Positions 1 to 6,596 of a stretch of DNA of 64,000 nt are shown one piece after another. A program made the translations under genes and the position numbers. The first letter of the stretch is position 1; every line of letters begins with the position of its first letter. The notes beneath the pieces are model-generated. The model worked only from the letters and a program-made list of their open reading frames with translations. It ran no database searches and had not been told where the DNA came from. The DNA is from DATARH01 sp036268425 (GTDB lineage Bacteria; Pseudomonadota; Alphaproteobacteria; ATCC43930; CGMCC-115725): contig DATAUE010000114.1 of the NCBI GenBank assembly GCA_036268425.1, positions 200,465 to 264,464 on the forward strand. Reading direction: 5' to 3'.

Positions 1-178
1 CGGTGCCGGCCGGCACCGGCGCAGCAGCGGGTGCCGCCGCATGACCGGTTTTGTGGTGCTTTGTCACGACATGGTGATGCTTGTGGTGGTGGGCGGTTTG
101 GGTCGACGCCGCGAACGCTGCGGGCGCTGTTGCCAATACCGCCAGCGCACCAAACAGATAACGCCGGACACTCATCAT
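1..178 (-). CDS. His-rich secreted protein, 3' end cut by window edge
   Basis: This is a partial gene: the minus strand opens with two adjacent ATG codons at 178 and 175 and stays open to the window edge, giving at least 59 residues. The start reads MMSVRRYLFGALAVLATA, a positively charged start plus hydrophobic stretch followed by AAFAAST, which looks like a Sec signal peptide cut after AFA. The mature part is a run of His and Lys (HHHKHHH, then KHHK) followed by an Ala/Pro-rich stretch. No family is recognised. Such His/Lys-rich, low-complexity periplasmic proteins could bind metal, but that is inference. It is divergent from the acetyltransferase at 301. Confidence 0.6.
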   Translation of the reverse strand, partial: MMSVRRYLFGALAVLATAPAAFAASTQTAHHHKHHHVVTKHHKTGHAAAPAAAPVPAGT

Positions 179-300
179 CGCCGCACCATACAATTCGTTG
201 CCGGCGAATGCCACCAGCGGTCCGATCATCCGCGAAACCAAGTCGCACAAAAGTACCGATCACCCTCCCCACGCGCGGCAAAACCGGGCACAATGGCGGC

Positions 301-855
301 ATGGAGGATATCCGGATCCGCGACGCCCGGCCTGGCGACGCCAAACGCATTGCGCGACTCGATGTCGAGACGTGGCGCGCCGCCTATGCCGGGATCCTGA
401 CGACGCCGTTTCTGGTCGGGCTGTCGACGCGGCGGCGCGAGGTCGGCTGGGCCACCGTCATCGAGCGCGAACCGCACGACGTAAAGGTCGCGGCCGACAG
501 CGACGGCAACATCCTGGGCTTTGGCAGCTGCGGCCGTACCCGCGGCGGCGCGGCCTTTGCCGGTGAAGTCTATACGCTTTACGTCGCGCCGGATTGGCAG
601 AACCAGGGAATCGGCCGCCGGCTGCTGCTGGCGCTGTTTGAACGGCTGGTCTCGCAGGGGTGCGGCTCGGCGATCATCTGGGTGCTGCGCGACAACCCCG
701 GCCGCTTTTTCTACCGGCGTCTCGGCGGCAGCGAGGTGCAGCGGCGGAATTTTGTCGTTGGCGGCAAGCAGGTCGATGCGGAAGGTTATGCTTGGCGCGA
801 TCTGCCGACCTTTCTCGAAACCGCCGCCCAGGCCGACGGTGCACCCGAGCGGTGA
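301..855 (+). CDS. GNAT family N-acetyltransferase
   Basis: The protein of 184 residues has the GNAT fold that moves an acetyl group from acetyl-CoA to an amine. Motif A is clear around residues 93-110: LYVAPDWQNQGIGRRLL, with the Q-x-x-G-x-G loop that binds the CoA pyrophosphate. The N-terminal MEDIRIRDARPGDAKRIARL is typical of the first strand and helix of the family. The frame is open upstream to position 31, but family alignment favours the ATG at 301. The acceptor substrate cannot be told from sequence. It stands alone, convergent with the next gene. Confidence 0.85.
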   Translation: MEDIRIRDARPGDAKRIARLDVETWRAAYAGILTTPFLVGLSTRRREVGWATVIEREPHDVKVAADSDGNILGFGSCGRTRGGAAFAGEVYTLYVAPDWQNQGIGRRLLLALFERLVSQGCGSAIIWVLRDNPGRFFYRRLGGSEVQRRNFVVGGKQVDAEGYAWRDLPTFLETAAQADGAPER

Positions 856-911
856 TCCTGGCGGTCGCGCAAGGGACGGATTTTGTATTGCGAAAGTAAC
901 GAGACGCTTCG

Positions 912-1385
912 TCAGGTTTCGCCGGCAAAGGCGCGACGCAGCCGCTCGCGGCTGTCCGGCGGCAGGAATTCCATCACCTTGTAAAGCCTCTCGAACGAGG
1001 GAACGCCCGCCGGAAGCGCCAGCCAGGGCTGCTTGCTGCGGGTAAAGATGTGCACATCGGGAGGCGCGGTTTCCGGCCGGTCGAGCGTGCCGGCGCGCAC
1101 CAGGATCGTGTCGCCCGGCGCCGCATGGTATTTGCTCCACAACGCGGTGCCGCACTCGGGGCAGCTGAACACCTCATGCGGCTTGCCGCTGCCGGCGGTC
1201 AGCATCACCGAACGCAGCCGCGCGTGATCTGCATCGACAAAGCGCCGCTCGATCCAAATGTTGACGACAAATGCGCTGCCGGTAAGGCGCTGGCAATCGC
1301 GACAATGGCACGCGTTGACGATCAGCGGCGGCGCGGTCAACCGATACCGAGTTGCGCCGCACGCGCACCCGCCTTCCTGTTCCAT
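912..1385 (-). CDS. GFA-fold (Gfa-like) zinc protein
   Basis: A protein of 157 residues with the cysteine pattern of the glutathione-dependent formaldehyde-activating (GFA/Mss4-like) fold: GGCACGATRY near the start, CHCRDCQRLTGSAF around residue 28, and SCPECGTALWSKY near residue 75. These cysteines are the zinc ligands of the family. The ATG at 1385 is chosen because a GGAGG lies 8 bases ahead of it; the frame is open further upstream without a better site. Most relatives have no proven activity, so a role in formaldehyde metabolism should not be assumed. No formaldehyde dehydrogenase lies beside it. Confidence 0.85.
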   Translation of the reverse strand: MEQEGGCACGATRYRLTAPPLIVNACHCRDCQRLTGSAFVVNIWIERRFVDADHARLRSVMLTAGSGKPHEVFSCPECGTALWSKYHAAPGDTILVRAGTLDRPETAPPDVHIFTRSKQPWLALPAGVPSFERLYKVMEFLPPDSRERLRRAFAGET

Positions 1386-1561
1386 CGGCTCAACCTCCGG
1401 GAAACCGTTGACGATGCGGCAGTATGTAAAAATCAGCGGCATTTCGCGAGCAGGGCTTTGTTCTCCAGAACGTGATCGAACCGACAGGGTTACTTGCCGT
1501 TAACCTGGCAAGCACCGAAATCATGACGAGGACAGCGCGCTGTCCGGAAATGGAGATAGCG

Positions 1562-1819
1562 ATGATGTCGGGAAAACCTTTGCTGTTGGGCGCAGCGTTT
1601 CTGATCGGAGCGACATTCGCCGTCTCTGCTCAGGCGCAGTATCAGACGTACCCGTACGCCGCTCCTTATGCCTCGGTTGCGGGCGGACCAGCGGCCTGGA
1701 ACTATGATCCATACACAAGCGGTTTAGGGCCGTGCCCACAGCGGTATCGCACCGATCCGCAATGCCGCTACACGATGCAACCGACCTACGGCCAGCCGAA
1801 CTACTGGCCTGCGCATTAA
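1562..1819 (+). CDS. Small secreted Tyr/Pro-rich protein
   Basis: An 85-residue protein with a clear signal peptide (MMSGKPLLLGAAFLIGATFA, cut near VSAQA-QY). The mature part of about 60 residues is rich in Tyr, Pro and Ala and contains two cysteines (GPCPQRYRTDPQCRY) that could form a disulfide. Position 1562 is preferred because GGAG sits 6 bases before it; 1550 is an in-frame alternative. No family or function is recognised. Small periplasmic proteins of this composition are common in alphaproteobacteria. A short inverted repeat (CTTGCC/GGCAAG, 1493-1512) lies upstream. Confidence 0.65.
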   Translation: MMSGKPLLLGAAFLIGATFAVSAQAQYQTYPYAAPYASVAGGPAAWNYDPYTSGLGPCPQRYRTDPQCRYTMQPTYGQPNYWPAH

Positions 1820-2149
1820 AGCTCAAACTTTGGCTGCAAATTCCGGCAAAGAAACGGATGGTGTCATAAAGAAACAATGACGTCATCCGGATAGGTCAAG
1901 CCCAACAATTTCCGTTATGACGGCTTCGGCCGTTATGACGGTGTCGGCGAATCCTGCGCCGCTGCCCCTTTCAACCGCTCGATCATGTAATCTTGCATAA
2001 AGACTGCCTAAAGGCTTGGCGCCGCGGATGGCCGCCTCGACATGATTGCGCGATACGGCCCATTCCGGGGCCGGCCGCCGTTGCAGCAAAACGGTTCGTT
2101 GCAAGGTCGCTGCCGTCTACAATCAACGCGAATTGATTGGAGGACCGCC
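1820..2149. other. Gene-free stretch with an 18-bp tandem repeat
   Basis: No coding region is supported between the small secreted protein and the hydrolase. It holds a TGACGTCA-centred palindrome near 1878-1887 and an 18-bp tandem duplication at 1912-1947. The last 15 bases contain the strong GGAGG site of the hydrolase gene. No convincing terminator or promoter pair was found. Confidence 0.6.
1912..1947. repeat. 18-bp tandem duplication, two copies
   Basis: Two adjacent 18-bp units, CCGTTATGACGGCTTCGG (1912-1929) and CCGTTATGACGGTGTCGG (1930-1947), differ at two positions. They lie in a gene-free stretch. Each unit begins with a CCGTnnnnACGG dyad, so the pair could also form hairpins. It belongs to the set of short tandem duplications seen across this window. 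Confidence 0.9.
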
Positions 2150-3100
2150 ATGAACGACGCCACCCCCTGGGTCGATCCTGAACTCACCGCCGCCGGCAAG
2201 CTGCTAGTGGAAAAAGGCTACACCGTGCCCGATCGCACGGTGTCGTCGCTCGCCGAAGTGCGCGCAGCGCAGGATCGGGTCGGCGCCTTTCTCGGCGAGG
2301 GCTCGGTGCCGTTGCAGCGCGAACGCGACTTGTCGCTGCCGGGGCCGCACGGCCAGGTGCCGTGCCGCCTCTATCTGCCGGACGGCATCGAAAACGCGCC
2401 GCTGATCGTCTATGCACATGGTGGCGGCTTTATGCAGGGCAGCATCCCGAGCTGGGATCATTTTCTGCGCGACCTGGTACGGCAAAGTGGCGTCGCGGCG
2501 CTGTCGGTCGATTACAAGCTGTCGCCCGAGGTCAAGTTTCCGGTTGCGTTCGACGAGATGGTGGCGATCACCAGGCTCGCCGCGCGCGAAGGCGCCAGCT
2601 TTGGCATCGACCAGACGCGGCTCGCAGTTGGCGGTGATTCCGCCGGTGGCAATCTGGCGCTCGCGACGGCGCTGGCAATGCGCGATGCCGGTGAAACGGC
2701 GCTGCGCTTTCAGCTCCTGCTTTACGGCTGCTTCTCGACCGATTGCGACAGCCCCTCCTGGCAGCAATTCGGCCAGGGCGCCGGCCTGTCGCGGACCCAG
2801 ATGCGCTGGATTTGGCAGACCTATCTCGAAAAGCCCGAGCAGATGAACGATTGGCGCGCCGCACCAGCGGAAGGCAATCTCAAAGGCGTTGCGCCGGCGC
2901 ATCTGATCGTCGGCAGCCTCGACCCGCTGCTCGACGACAGCCACAATCTTCTGGCCAAGCTGAAAGCAGCGGGTGTGCCCTGCGACCTGACGGTGTACCA
3001 GGGCATCAATCATGGCTTTATCCGCTATGGCCGGTTGATCGCCACGGCTCGGCGCGCCGTCGCGGAATGTGCCGCGGCGCTCAAGGCCGGCCTCAGCTAG
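2150..3100 (+). CDS. HSL-family alpha/beta hydrolase (esterase)
   Basis: A 316-residue alpha/beta hydrolase of the hormone-sensitive lipase (family IV esterase) group. The oxyanion-hole motif HGGGF is near residue 90, the nucleophile elbow GDSAGGN near residue 165, the acid in GSLDPLLDD near residue 262, and the catalytic His in the C-terminal NHGF. All four elements are intact, so an active carboxylesterase is likely; the substrate is unknown. The ATG at 2150 follows TTGGAGGACCGCC, a strong ribosome binding site, which decides this start over the longer open frame. A hairpin follows the gene at 3119-3143. Confidence 0.92.
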   Translation: MNDATPWVDPELTAAGKLLVEKGYTVPDRTVSSLAEVRAAQDRVGAFLGEGSVPLQRERDLSLPGPHGQVPCRLYLPDGIENAPLIVYAHGGGFMQGSIPSWDHFLRDLVRQSGVAALSVDYKLSPEVKFPVAFDEMVAITRLAAREGASFGIDQTRLAVGGDSAGGNLALATALAMRDAGETALRFQLLLYGCFSTDCDSPSWQQFGQGAGLSRTQMRWIWQTYLEKPEQMNDWRAAPAEGNLKGVAPAHLIVGSLDPLLDDSHNLLAKLKAAGVPCDLTVYQGINHGFIRYGRLIATARRAVAECAAALKAGLS

Positions 3101-3118
3101 ACACGGGACAAGAAAACA

Positions 3119-3143
3119 CGCCCCGGAGCAACCCTCCGGGGCG
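3119..3143. terminator. Terminator-like hairpin between convergent units
   Basis: A perfect 10-bp stem, CGCCCCGGAG with CTCCGGGGCG, and a 5-base loop, lies 18 bases after the hydrolase stop. Downstream on the plus strand the T-content is weak. Read on the minus strand the stem is followed by GTGTTTTCTT, so it would work better as a terminator for the leftward MFS remnant. Confidence 0.7.
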
Positions 3144-3168
3144 TCCCTCGTTTCAGCGCCTGTCGACC

Positions 3169-3366
3169 CTATTCGGCCGGGACACCGATGGCCGCAACGT
3201 CCTGCTTCGGCACATACCATAAGATGCGGGGTCCATAAGATGCGGGGTCGAGCCCCAAATCCTTGTTCATCGTCAGTGCAGAAAAATCAATATTGATGCG
3301 ATCGAGATAGCAGAAAAAATAAGCAAGGGCGGCGAATGGCAGGATGCACAAGTAAACTTGGCGCAT
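3169..3366 (-). pseudogene. Remnant of an ACS-type MFS transporter
   Basis: The 65-residue frame starts like the first membrane segment of anion:cation symporter (ACS) MFS transporters: LPFAALAYFFCYLDRINI, then ALTMNKDLGLDPASYG. Full family members are about 430 residues; here the similarity stops after the first segment. The frame is open upstream to about 3400 (SSLEQIT precedes the Met), so the original start is lost. Immediately after PASYG a perfect 16-bp tandem duplication (3217-3248) shifts the frame, and the rest (WYVPKQDVAAIGVPAE, stop) is not recognisable as MFS. It is a decayed fragment, not a functional carrier. Confidence 0.65.
3217..3248. repeat. Perfect 16-bp tandem duplication inside MFS remnant
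   Basis: CCATAAGATGCGGGGT occurs twice in direct succession (3217-3232 and 3233-3248). Its length is not a multiple of three, so it changes the reading frame of the MFS remnant on the minus strand right after the conserved PASYG. Confidence 0.95.
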
Positions 3367-3701
3367 CGTAATTTGCTCAAGCGACGAGGGTATTCCTACT
3401 CCTACCGGTATTTTTACACTTCCTGGGCGGACGCAAGATAACGTGGCAAATTACGGTTCAATCAGAACCTAAGTGCGATCCCCGACTGTGACCAATCCGC
3501 ATGAGATTCGCACCCGGCTGACGCATTGCGACAAACCGTGCGCCGACGCCCTCGCCTTGCGGTGCGCGTTTTGCTAGATTGCTTGCTGGCGCAACGCCTT
3601 CAAACGCCGACGGCCGGGTACCGGCGACAATTCGGGTCGCGACCGGGCAATGACTGACTGCGAGGGAGCAGCGCGACACAACATGCCACGCGCGATACAT
3701 C
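3367..3701. other. Gene-free stretch upstream of thiE
   Basis: The first 30-40 bases continue the open frame of the MFS remnant. The rest holds no supported gene. The conserved TPP-riboswitch blocks (CTGAGA, ACCTGATCTGG) were looked for ahead of thiE and are absent. No clear promoter is seen. Confidence 0.6.
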
Positions 3702-4370
3702 ATGCAACGCGGTGAGACGCGAGCGACGACGCGGCTGTACCTGATCACGCCGCCTGTGCTCGACCCCGATCGCTTTGCCAAGGAATTGGAGGAAGCGCTC
3801 GCCGGCGGCGATGTCGCCTGCCTCCAATTACGGCTCAAGGATGTTGCCGACGATGTGATCCGCCGTGCCGCACGCACCCTGCTGCCGATTGCGCAGGAGC
3901 ACGGTGTCGCCTTTATCATGAACGACCGGCCCGATCTCGCCGCCGAACTCGATTGCGACGGGGTGCATGTCGGCGAAGAAGACATGCCGTATGACGAGGC
4001 GCGGCGGCTCCTCGGCCCCGACCGTATCGTCGGTGTAACATGCGGCGACAGCCGGCATCGTGCCGTCGTCGCTGCCGAAGCCGGCGCCGATTATGTCGCG
4101 TTCGGCGCGTTTTTCCCGAGCACCACCAAGGCCGCAAAGCACCGCGCGCGGCCCGAACTGCTCGCCGACTGGTCGGAAACGACCGTGGTGCCCTGCGTTG
4201 CGATCGGCGGCATCACGCAGGAAAACTGCCGTCCACTGGTTGATGCGGGCGCCGATTTCCTGTCGGTCATCGGCGCGATCTGGGGGTATCCGCAAGGCCC
4301 GCGGGCCGCGGTGCGAGATTTCAATTCGGTATTTGCCAGCTGTGGACGTGCCTATGGATCAGCAGACTAG
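3702..4370 (+). CDS. thiE: Thiamine phosphate synthase
   Basis: A 222-residue TIM-barrel protein of the ThiE family, which joins hydroxymethylpyrimidine diphosphate and thiazole phosphate to thiamine phosphate in the cytoplasm. Family signatures are in order: LYLITPP at the first strand, CLQLRLKD near residue 45, NDRPDLA near residue 73, DGVHVGEEDMP near residue 86, FGAFFPSTTK near residue 140, and AIGGIT near residue 167. Length is normal. It is separated from other thi genes. Its last 17 bases overlap the downstream response regulator gene, so the two are probably cotranscribed. Confidence 0.9.
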   Translation: MQRGETRATTRLYLITPPVLDPDRFAKELEEALAGGDVACLQLRLKDVADDVIRRAARTLLPIAQEHGVAFIMNDRPDLAAELDCDGVHVGEEDMPYDEARRLLGPDRIVGVTCGDSRHRAVVAAEAGADYVAFGAFFPSTTKAAKHRARPELLADWSETTVVPCVAIGGITQENCRPLVDAGADFLSVIGAIWGYPQGPRAAVRDFNSVFASCGRAYGSAD

Positions 4371-5028
4371 CCCGGCCATGCAACAGCAGCGCAGCGCAAC
4401 GGGCGAACAAACTCCGGTCATCGTCGTCATCGACGATGACCCGTCGATGCGCAAGGCGCTCGACAATCTTTTCAAATCCGTCGGGTTCGAGGTCGAGCTG
4501 TTCGCGTCGCCGCAGGAATTTCTGCAAAGTTCGCGGCTTGACCGCCCTGGTTGCATCGTGCTCGACGTGCGGTTTCCCGGACGCAGCGGGCTCGATATGC
4601 AGCGCGAACTGACCCACGCCAACGCGCAACTGCCGATCATCTTCATCACCGGCTACGGCGACATCCCGATGTCGGTGCGCGCGATGAAAGCCGGCGCCGT
4701 CGAATTTCTGACCAAGCCCTTTCGCGACCAGGACCTGCTTGATGCGGTCGGCACGGCGCTCGAAAAAGATCGCACGCGCCGCGCCGGAGAAATGCGGCTT
4801 GCCGAATTACGCGCCCGATACGAGATGCTGACCGCGCGCGAGCGGCAGGTGATGTCGCTGGTGGTCGCCGGGCGCCTCAACAAGCAGATCGCCGGCGAAC
4901 TTGGCGTCAGCGAAATGACCGTCAAGATGCATCGCCGTCAGGTGATGCGAAAGATGCAGGCTGCCGGTGTCGCTCAACTCGTGCGCCTCGCCGACCAGCT
5001 CGGCATCGCGGCGCCGCAACCCGCCTGA
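4354..5028 (+). CDS. FixJ-family two-component response regulator
   Basis: A 224-residue regulator: an N-terminal receiver domain (about 22-140) and a C-terminal LuxR-type helix-turn-helix (about 157-215). The acidic pocket is VIDDDPS, the phosphorylated Asp is in CIVLDVRFPG, the switch Thr in ITGYGD and the Lys in FLTKPF. The DNA-binding part reads LTARERQVMSLVVAGRLNKQ then GELGVSEMTVKMH. This is the FixJ/NarL arrangement with a FixJ-type receiver. No histidine kinase is adjacent, so the partner is unknown. The start at 4354 overlaps thiE by 17 bases; 4378 is an in-frame alternative and neither has a good ribosome binding site. Confidence 0.88.
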   Translation: MDQQTSPAMQQQRSATGEQTPVIVVIDDDPSMRKALDNLFKSVGFEVELFASPQEFLQSSRLDRPGCIVLDVRFPGRSGLDMQRELTHANAQLPIIFITGYGDIPMSVRAMKAGAVEFLTKPFRDQDLLDAVGTALEKDRTRRAGEMRLAELRARYEMLTARERQVMSLVVAGRLNKQIAGELGVSEMTVKMHRRQVMRKMQAAGVAQLVRLADQLGIAAPQPA

Positions 5029-5046
5029 ACGAGTCACGGCCGGCGG

Positions 5047-5814
5047 TTACAATCGTCGGCTCATCCACACGATGCGGCCAAGAACCCGTATGTCGTCCGC
5101 CGCGATATCATACGACGCACAGCGAACATCAGAACAACGCACGCGGTAACGCGCCGGCATCGAGCCGGGGATATACTCGACCCACCGCGCCGTGAGGCCG
5201 ATGCCTTCGTCGAGGGCAAACATGCCAGGTTCGATCGGCTGCAGTGCGCGACGGTCGACCAGCACGTTGTCGCCGTCGATCAGTTCCGGCGCCATTGCGC
5301 CTCCGATAAATTCGGCCCACCAGAAATCCGTGGGTTGTCCCCGTAATTTCCGGTGAATGAGGCTCGCCGGGAACAACATCGGCTCGGCGCCGACGGTGTC
5401 GCCCGGCCGGTCGGCGCCCAGCCGTCCACCCCCCGGCGACGGTGCGACAAAAACATGCCCCGGCAAATCCGCAACCTGCGGATACCCTTCTGCGAATTGC
5501 GACACGCGCGGCACATAGGGTGCCGCGTCCGGTTCTCGAAAGCCGATCCGCAGCTCCTCAGTTACATCGACCAGAAAGCTCACCGGCATTCCGAGCCTCC
5601 CGGCAAGTGCATGCAGTGTATTAAGATTGGCCGTTCCACTTCTCTCGATCAGTCGTAGACAGTCGACCGAAAGACCTGCCTCTAAACACAATCGTCTTTG
5701 GCTTATGCCGATTTGTTTACATCGGTCGACAATTCTGGAAATAAGCGGAGCAGCACGCAGTTTTTTTTCGGCAGCGCTTAATTTACCAGGGTTTGAATAC
5801 TGTGCGTTGCGCAC
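5047..5814 (-). CDS. XRE-type repressor with inactive S24-like domain
   Basis: Helix-turn-helix at the N-terminal side (ISQRRLCLEAGLSVDCLRLI) and a LexA/CI-like C-terminal domain (ELIDGDNVLVDRRALQP to the end, IRVLGRIVWMSRRL). In active S24 proteins the motif is G-D-S-M-x-P; here it is G-G-A-M-A-P, so the nucleophile Ser is Ala (about residue 173), and the Lys expected 36-37 residues later is in TARWV (Ala/Arg). Autocleavage is therefore not expected. No early ATG exists: possible starts are TTG 5877, GTG 5838 and GTG 5814; the last has GGAAG 7 bases ahead and is used here. It lies beside a possible operator and divergent from the glycosyltransferase island. Confidence 0.75.
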   Translation of the reverse strand: MRNAQYSNPGKLSAAEKKLRAAPLISRIVDRCKQIGISQRRLCLEAGLSVDCLRLIERSGTANLNTLHALAGRLGMPVSFLVDVTEELRIGFREPDAAPYVPRVSQFAEGYPQVADLPGHVFVAPSPGGGRLGADRPGDTVGAEPMLFPASLIHRKLRGQPTDFWWAEFIGGAMAPELIDGDNVLVDRRALQPIEPGMFALDEGIGLTARWVEYIPGSMPARYRVRCSDVRCASYDIAADDIRVLGRIVWMSRRL

Positions 5815-5843
5815 CAGATGGCTTCCGCGAGACGACACTCCAT

Positions 5844-5861
5844 TGCCTACAATAGTAGGCA
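5844..5861. promoter_or_regulatory. Inverted repeat, possible repressor operator
   Basis: TGCCTAC-AATA-GTAGGCA is a perfect 7-bp inverted repeat with a 4-base centre. It sits 30 bases ahead of the GTG at 5814 that best fits the repressor gene. XRE repressors usually bind such sites near their own promoters; that this one does is inference. Confidence 0.5.
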
Positions 5862-5877
5862 GCTCGCCCTCGTACAA

Positions 5878-6176
5878 GCAGCGGTCGCCGCTTGATCGCC
5901 CGATCCGCTGTACGGATCCGCCGGTTTTGCGCTATTGACCGTTACGGATTTTTATCCTCATTATGCGGATAACGCCGTTGATGCCTTAGTGTTGTATTGC
6001 TGTGGATTTTGATCGAATCCATTCGAGTACCGATGGGTGTCCCCAACACAATTCAAATATCAAGGGGTCAAATATTAAGGCGGCCTCACATTTCCTATCG
6101 ACGAAAGGCGCGCGCTTTGCTCGGCCGCATCGGAAAATTTGGTTTAAGTCACGACCCAGTTCAGGGGCCCGTTAGC
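5878..6176. other. Intergenic promoter region of the glycosyltransferase island
   Basis: About 300 bases without a supported gene, clearly less GC-rich than its surroundings. It holds two short dyads, GATCCG/CGGATC (5902-5918) and TTATCC/GGATAA (5952-5972), and a candidate promoter at 5935-5964. The frame that opens at 5997 runs into the next gene, but its first 60 residues have no family features. Confidence 0.55.
5935..5964 (+). promoter_or_regulatory. Candidate sigma-70 promoter
   Basis: TTGACC (5935-5940) and CATTAT (5959-5964) are separated by 18 bases. The second dyad TTATCC/GGATAA overlaps the -10 side. It would give a leader of about 200 bases before the gene at 6177. The match is by eye only. 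Confidence 0.35.
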
Positions 6177-6578
6177 ATGCAGTCTTACAGTAGTATAGTC
6201 GGCCTGTTCGGTGAAGAAGGCGGGCGCTATATCGAAGTTGTCGAGCACCGGTTCCATGAAGTCATCCGTCGCCTGTTGAAAGACGTGCACGTCGACGAAG
6301 TATGGTATCGGGAAACGTATCAGGACGTCGAAGCTGCCATTATCGGTGGCTCTCTATCATCGGCTCGTGAACATTATATCACGGCCGGATACTTTGAAGA
6401 TCGCTTTCCGCATTGGATTGTTGTGGATACAGCCTGGTATCTGCAACAGAATTCCGATGTGGCGGAAGGTATTCGCGTCGGTAAAATCAAATCCGCTGAA
6501 GAGCATTTTCGTATCGCCGGCTTCAGAGAAGGCCGCTTACCGTCACCCGGATGGTCTCTTCTCAGCGTTCGCTATTAA
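6177..6578 (+). CDS. Small protein with two WYxxxYxDV-type repeats
   Basis: A 133-residue protein with two copies of a module: VDEVWYRETYQDVEAA...AREHYITAGYFEDR and VDTAWYLQQNSDVAEG...AEEHFRIAGFREGR. The same module, in the form DPDYYLATYPDVAE...HYLEEGAGEGR, starts the giant glycosyltransferase at 53277, and it is commonly found at the N-terminus of large bacterial glycosyltransferases. No catalytic domain is present. The ATG at 6177 has a weak GGGG site 7-10 bases before it. It lies 18 bases upstream of the glycosyltransferase at 6597 and is probably cotranscribed; it may be a detached accessory domain of that enzyme. Function unknown. Confidence 0.7.
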   Translation: MQSYSSIVGLFGEEGGRYIEVVEHRFHEVIRRLLKDVHVDEVWYRETYQDVEAAIIGGSLSSAREHYITAGYFEDRFPHWIVVDTAWYLQQNSDVAEGIRVGKIKSAEEHFRIAGFREGRLPSPGWSLLSVRY

Positions 6579-6596
6579 ATAAAAAGAGGCAGCACC

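Noticed and set aside
2204..3220. Minus-strand open frame of 338 codons
   Set aside because: Antisense to the HSL-type hydrolase, no recognisable domain; the hydrolase carries all catalytic motifs.
3430..3701. TPP riboswitch ahead of thiE
   Set aside because: The conserved CTGAGA and ACCTGATCTGG blocks are absent on the coding strand, and no matching stems were found.
5997..6176. N-terminal extension of the small repeat protein from 5997
   Set aside because: The added 60 residues have no family features and overlap the candidate promoter leader; the ATG at 6177 begins just ahead of the conserved part.
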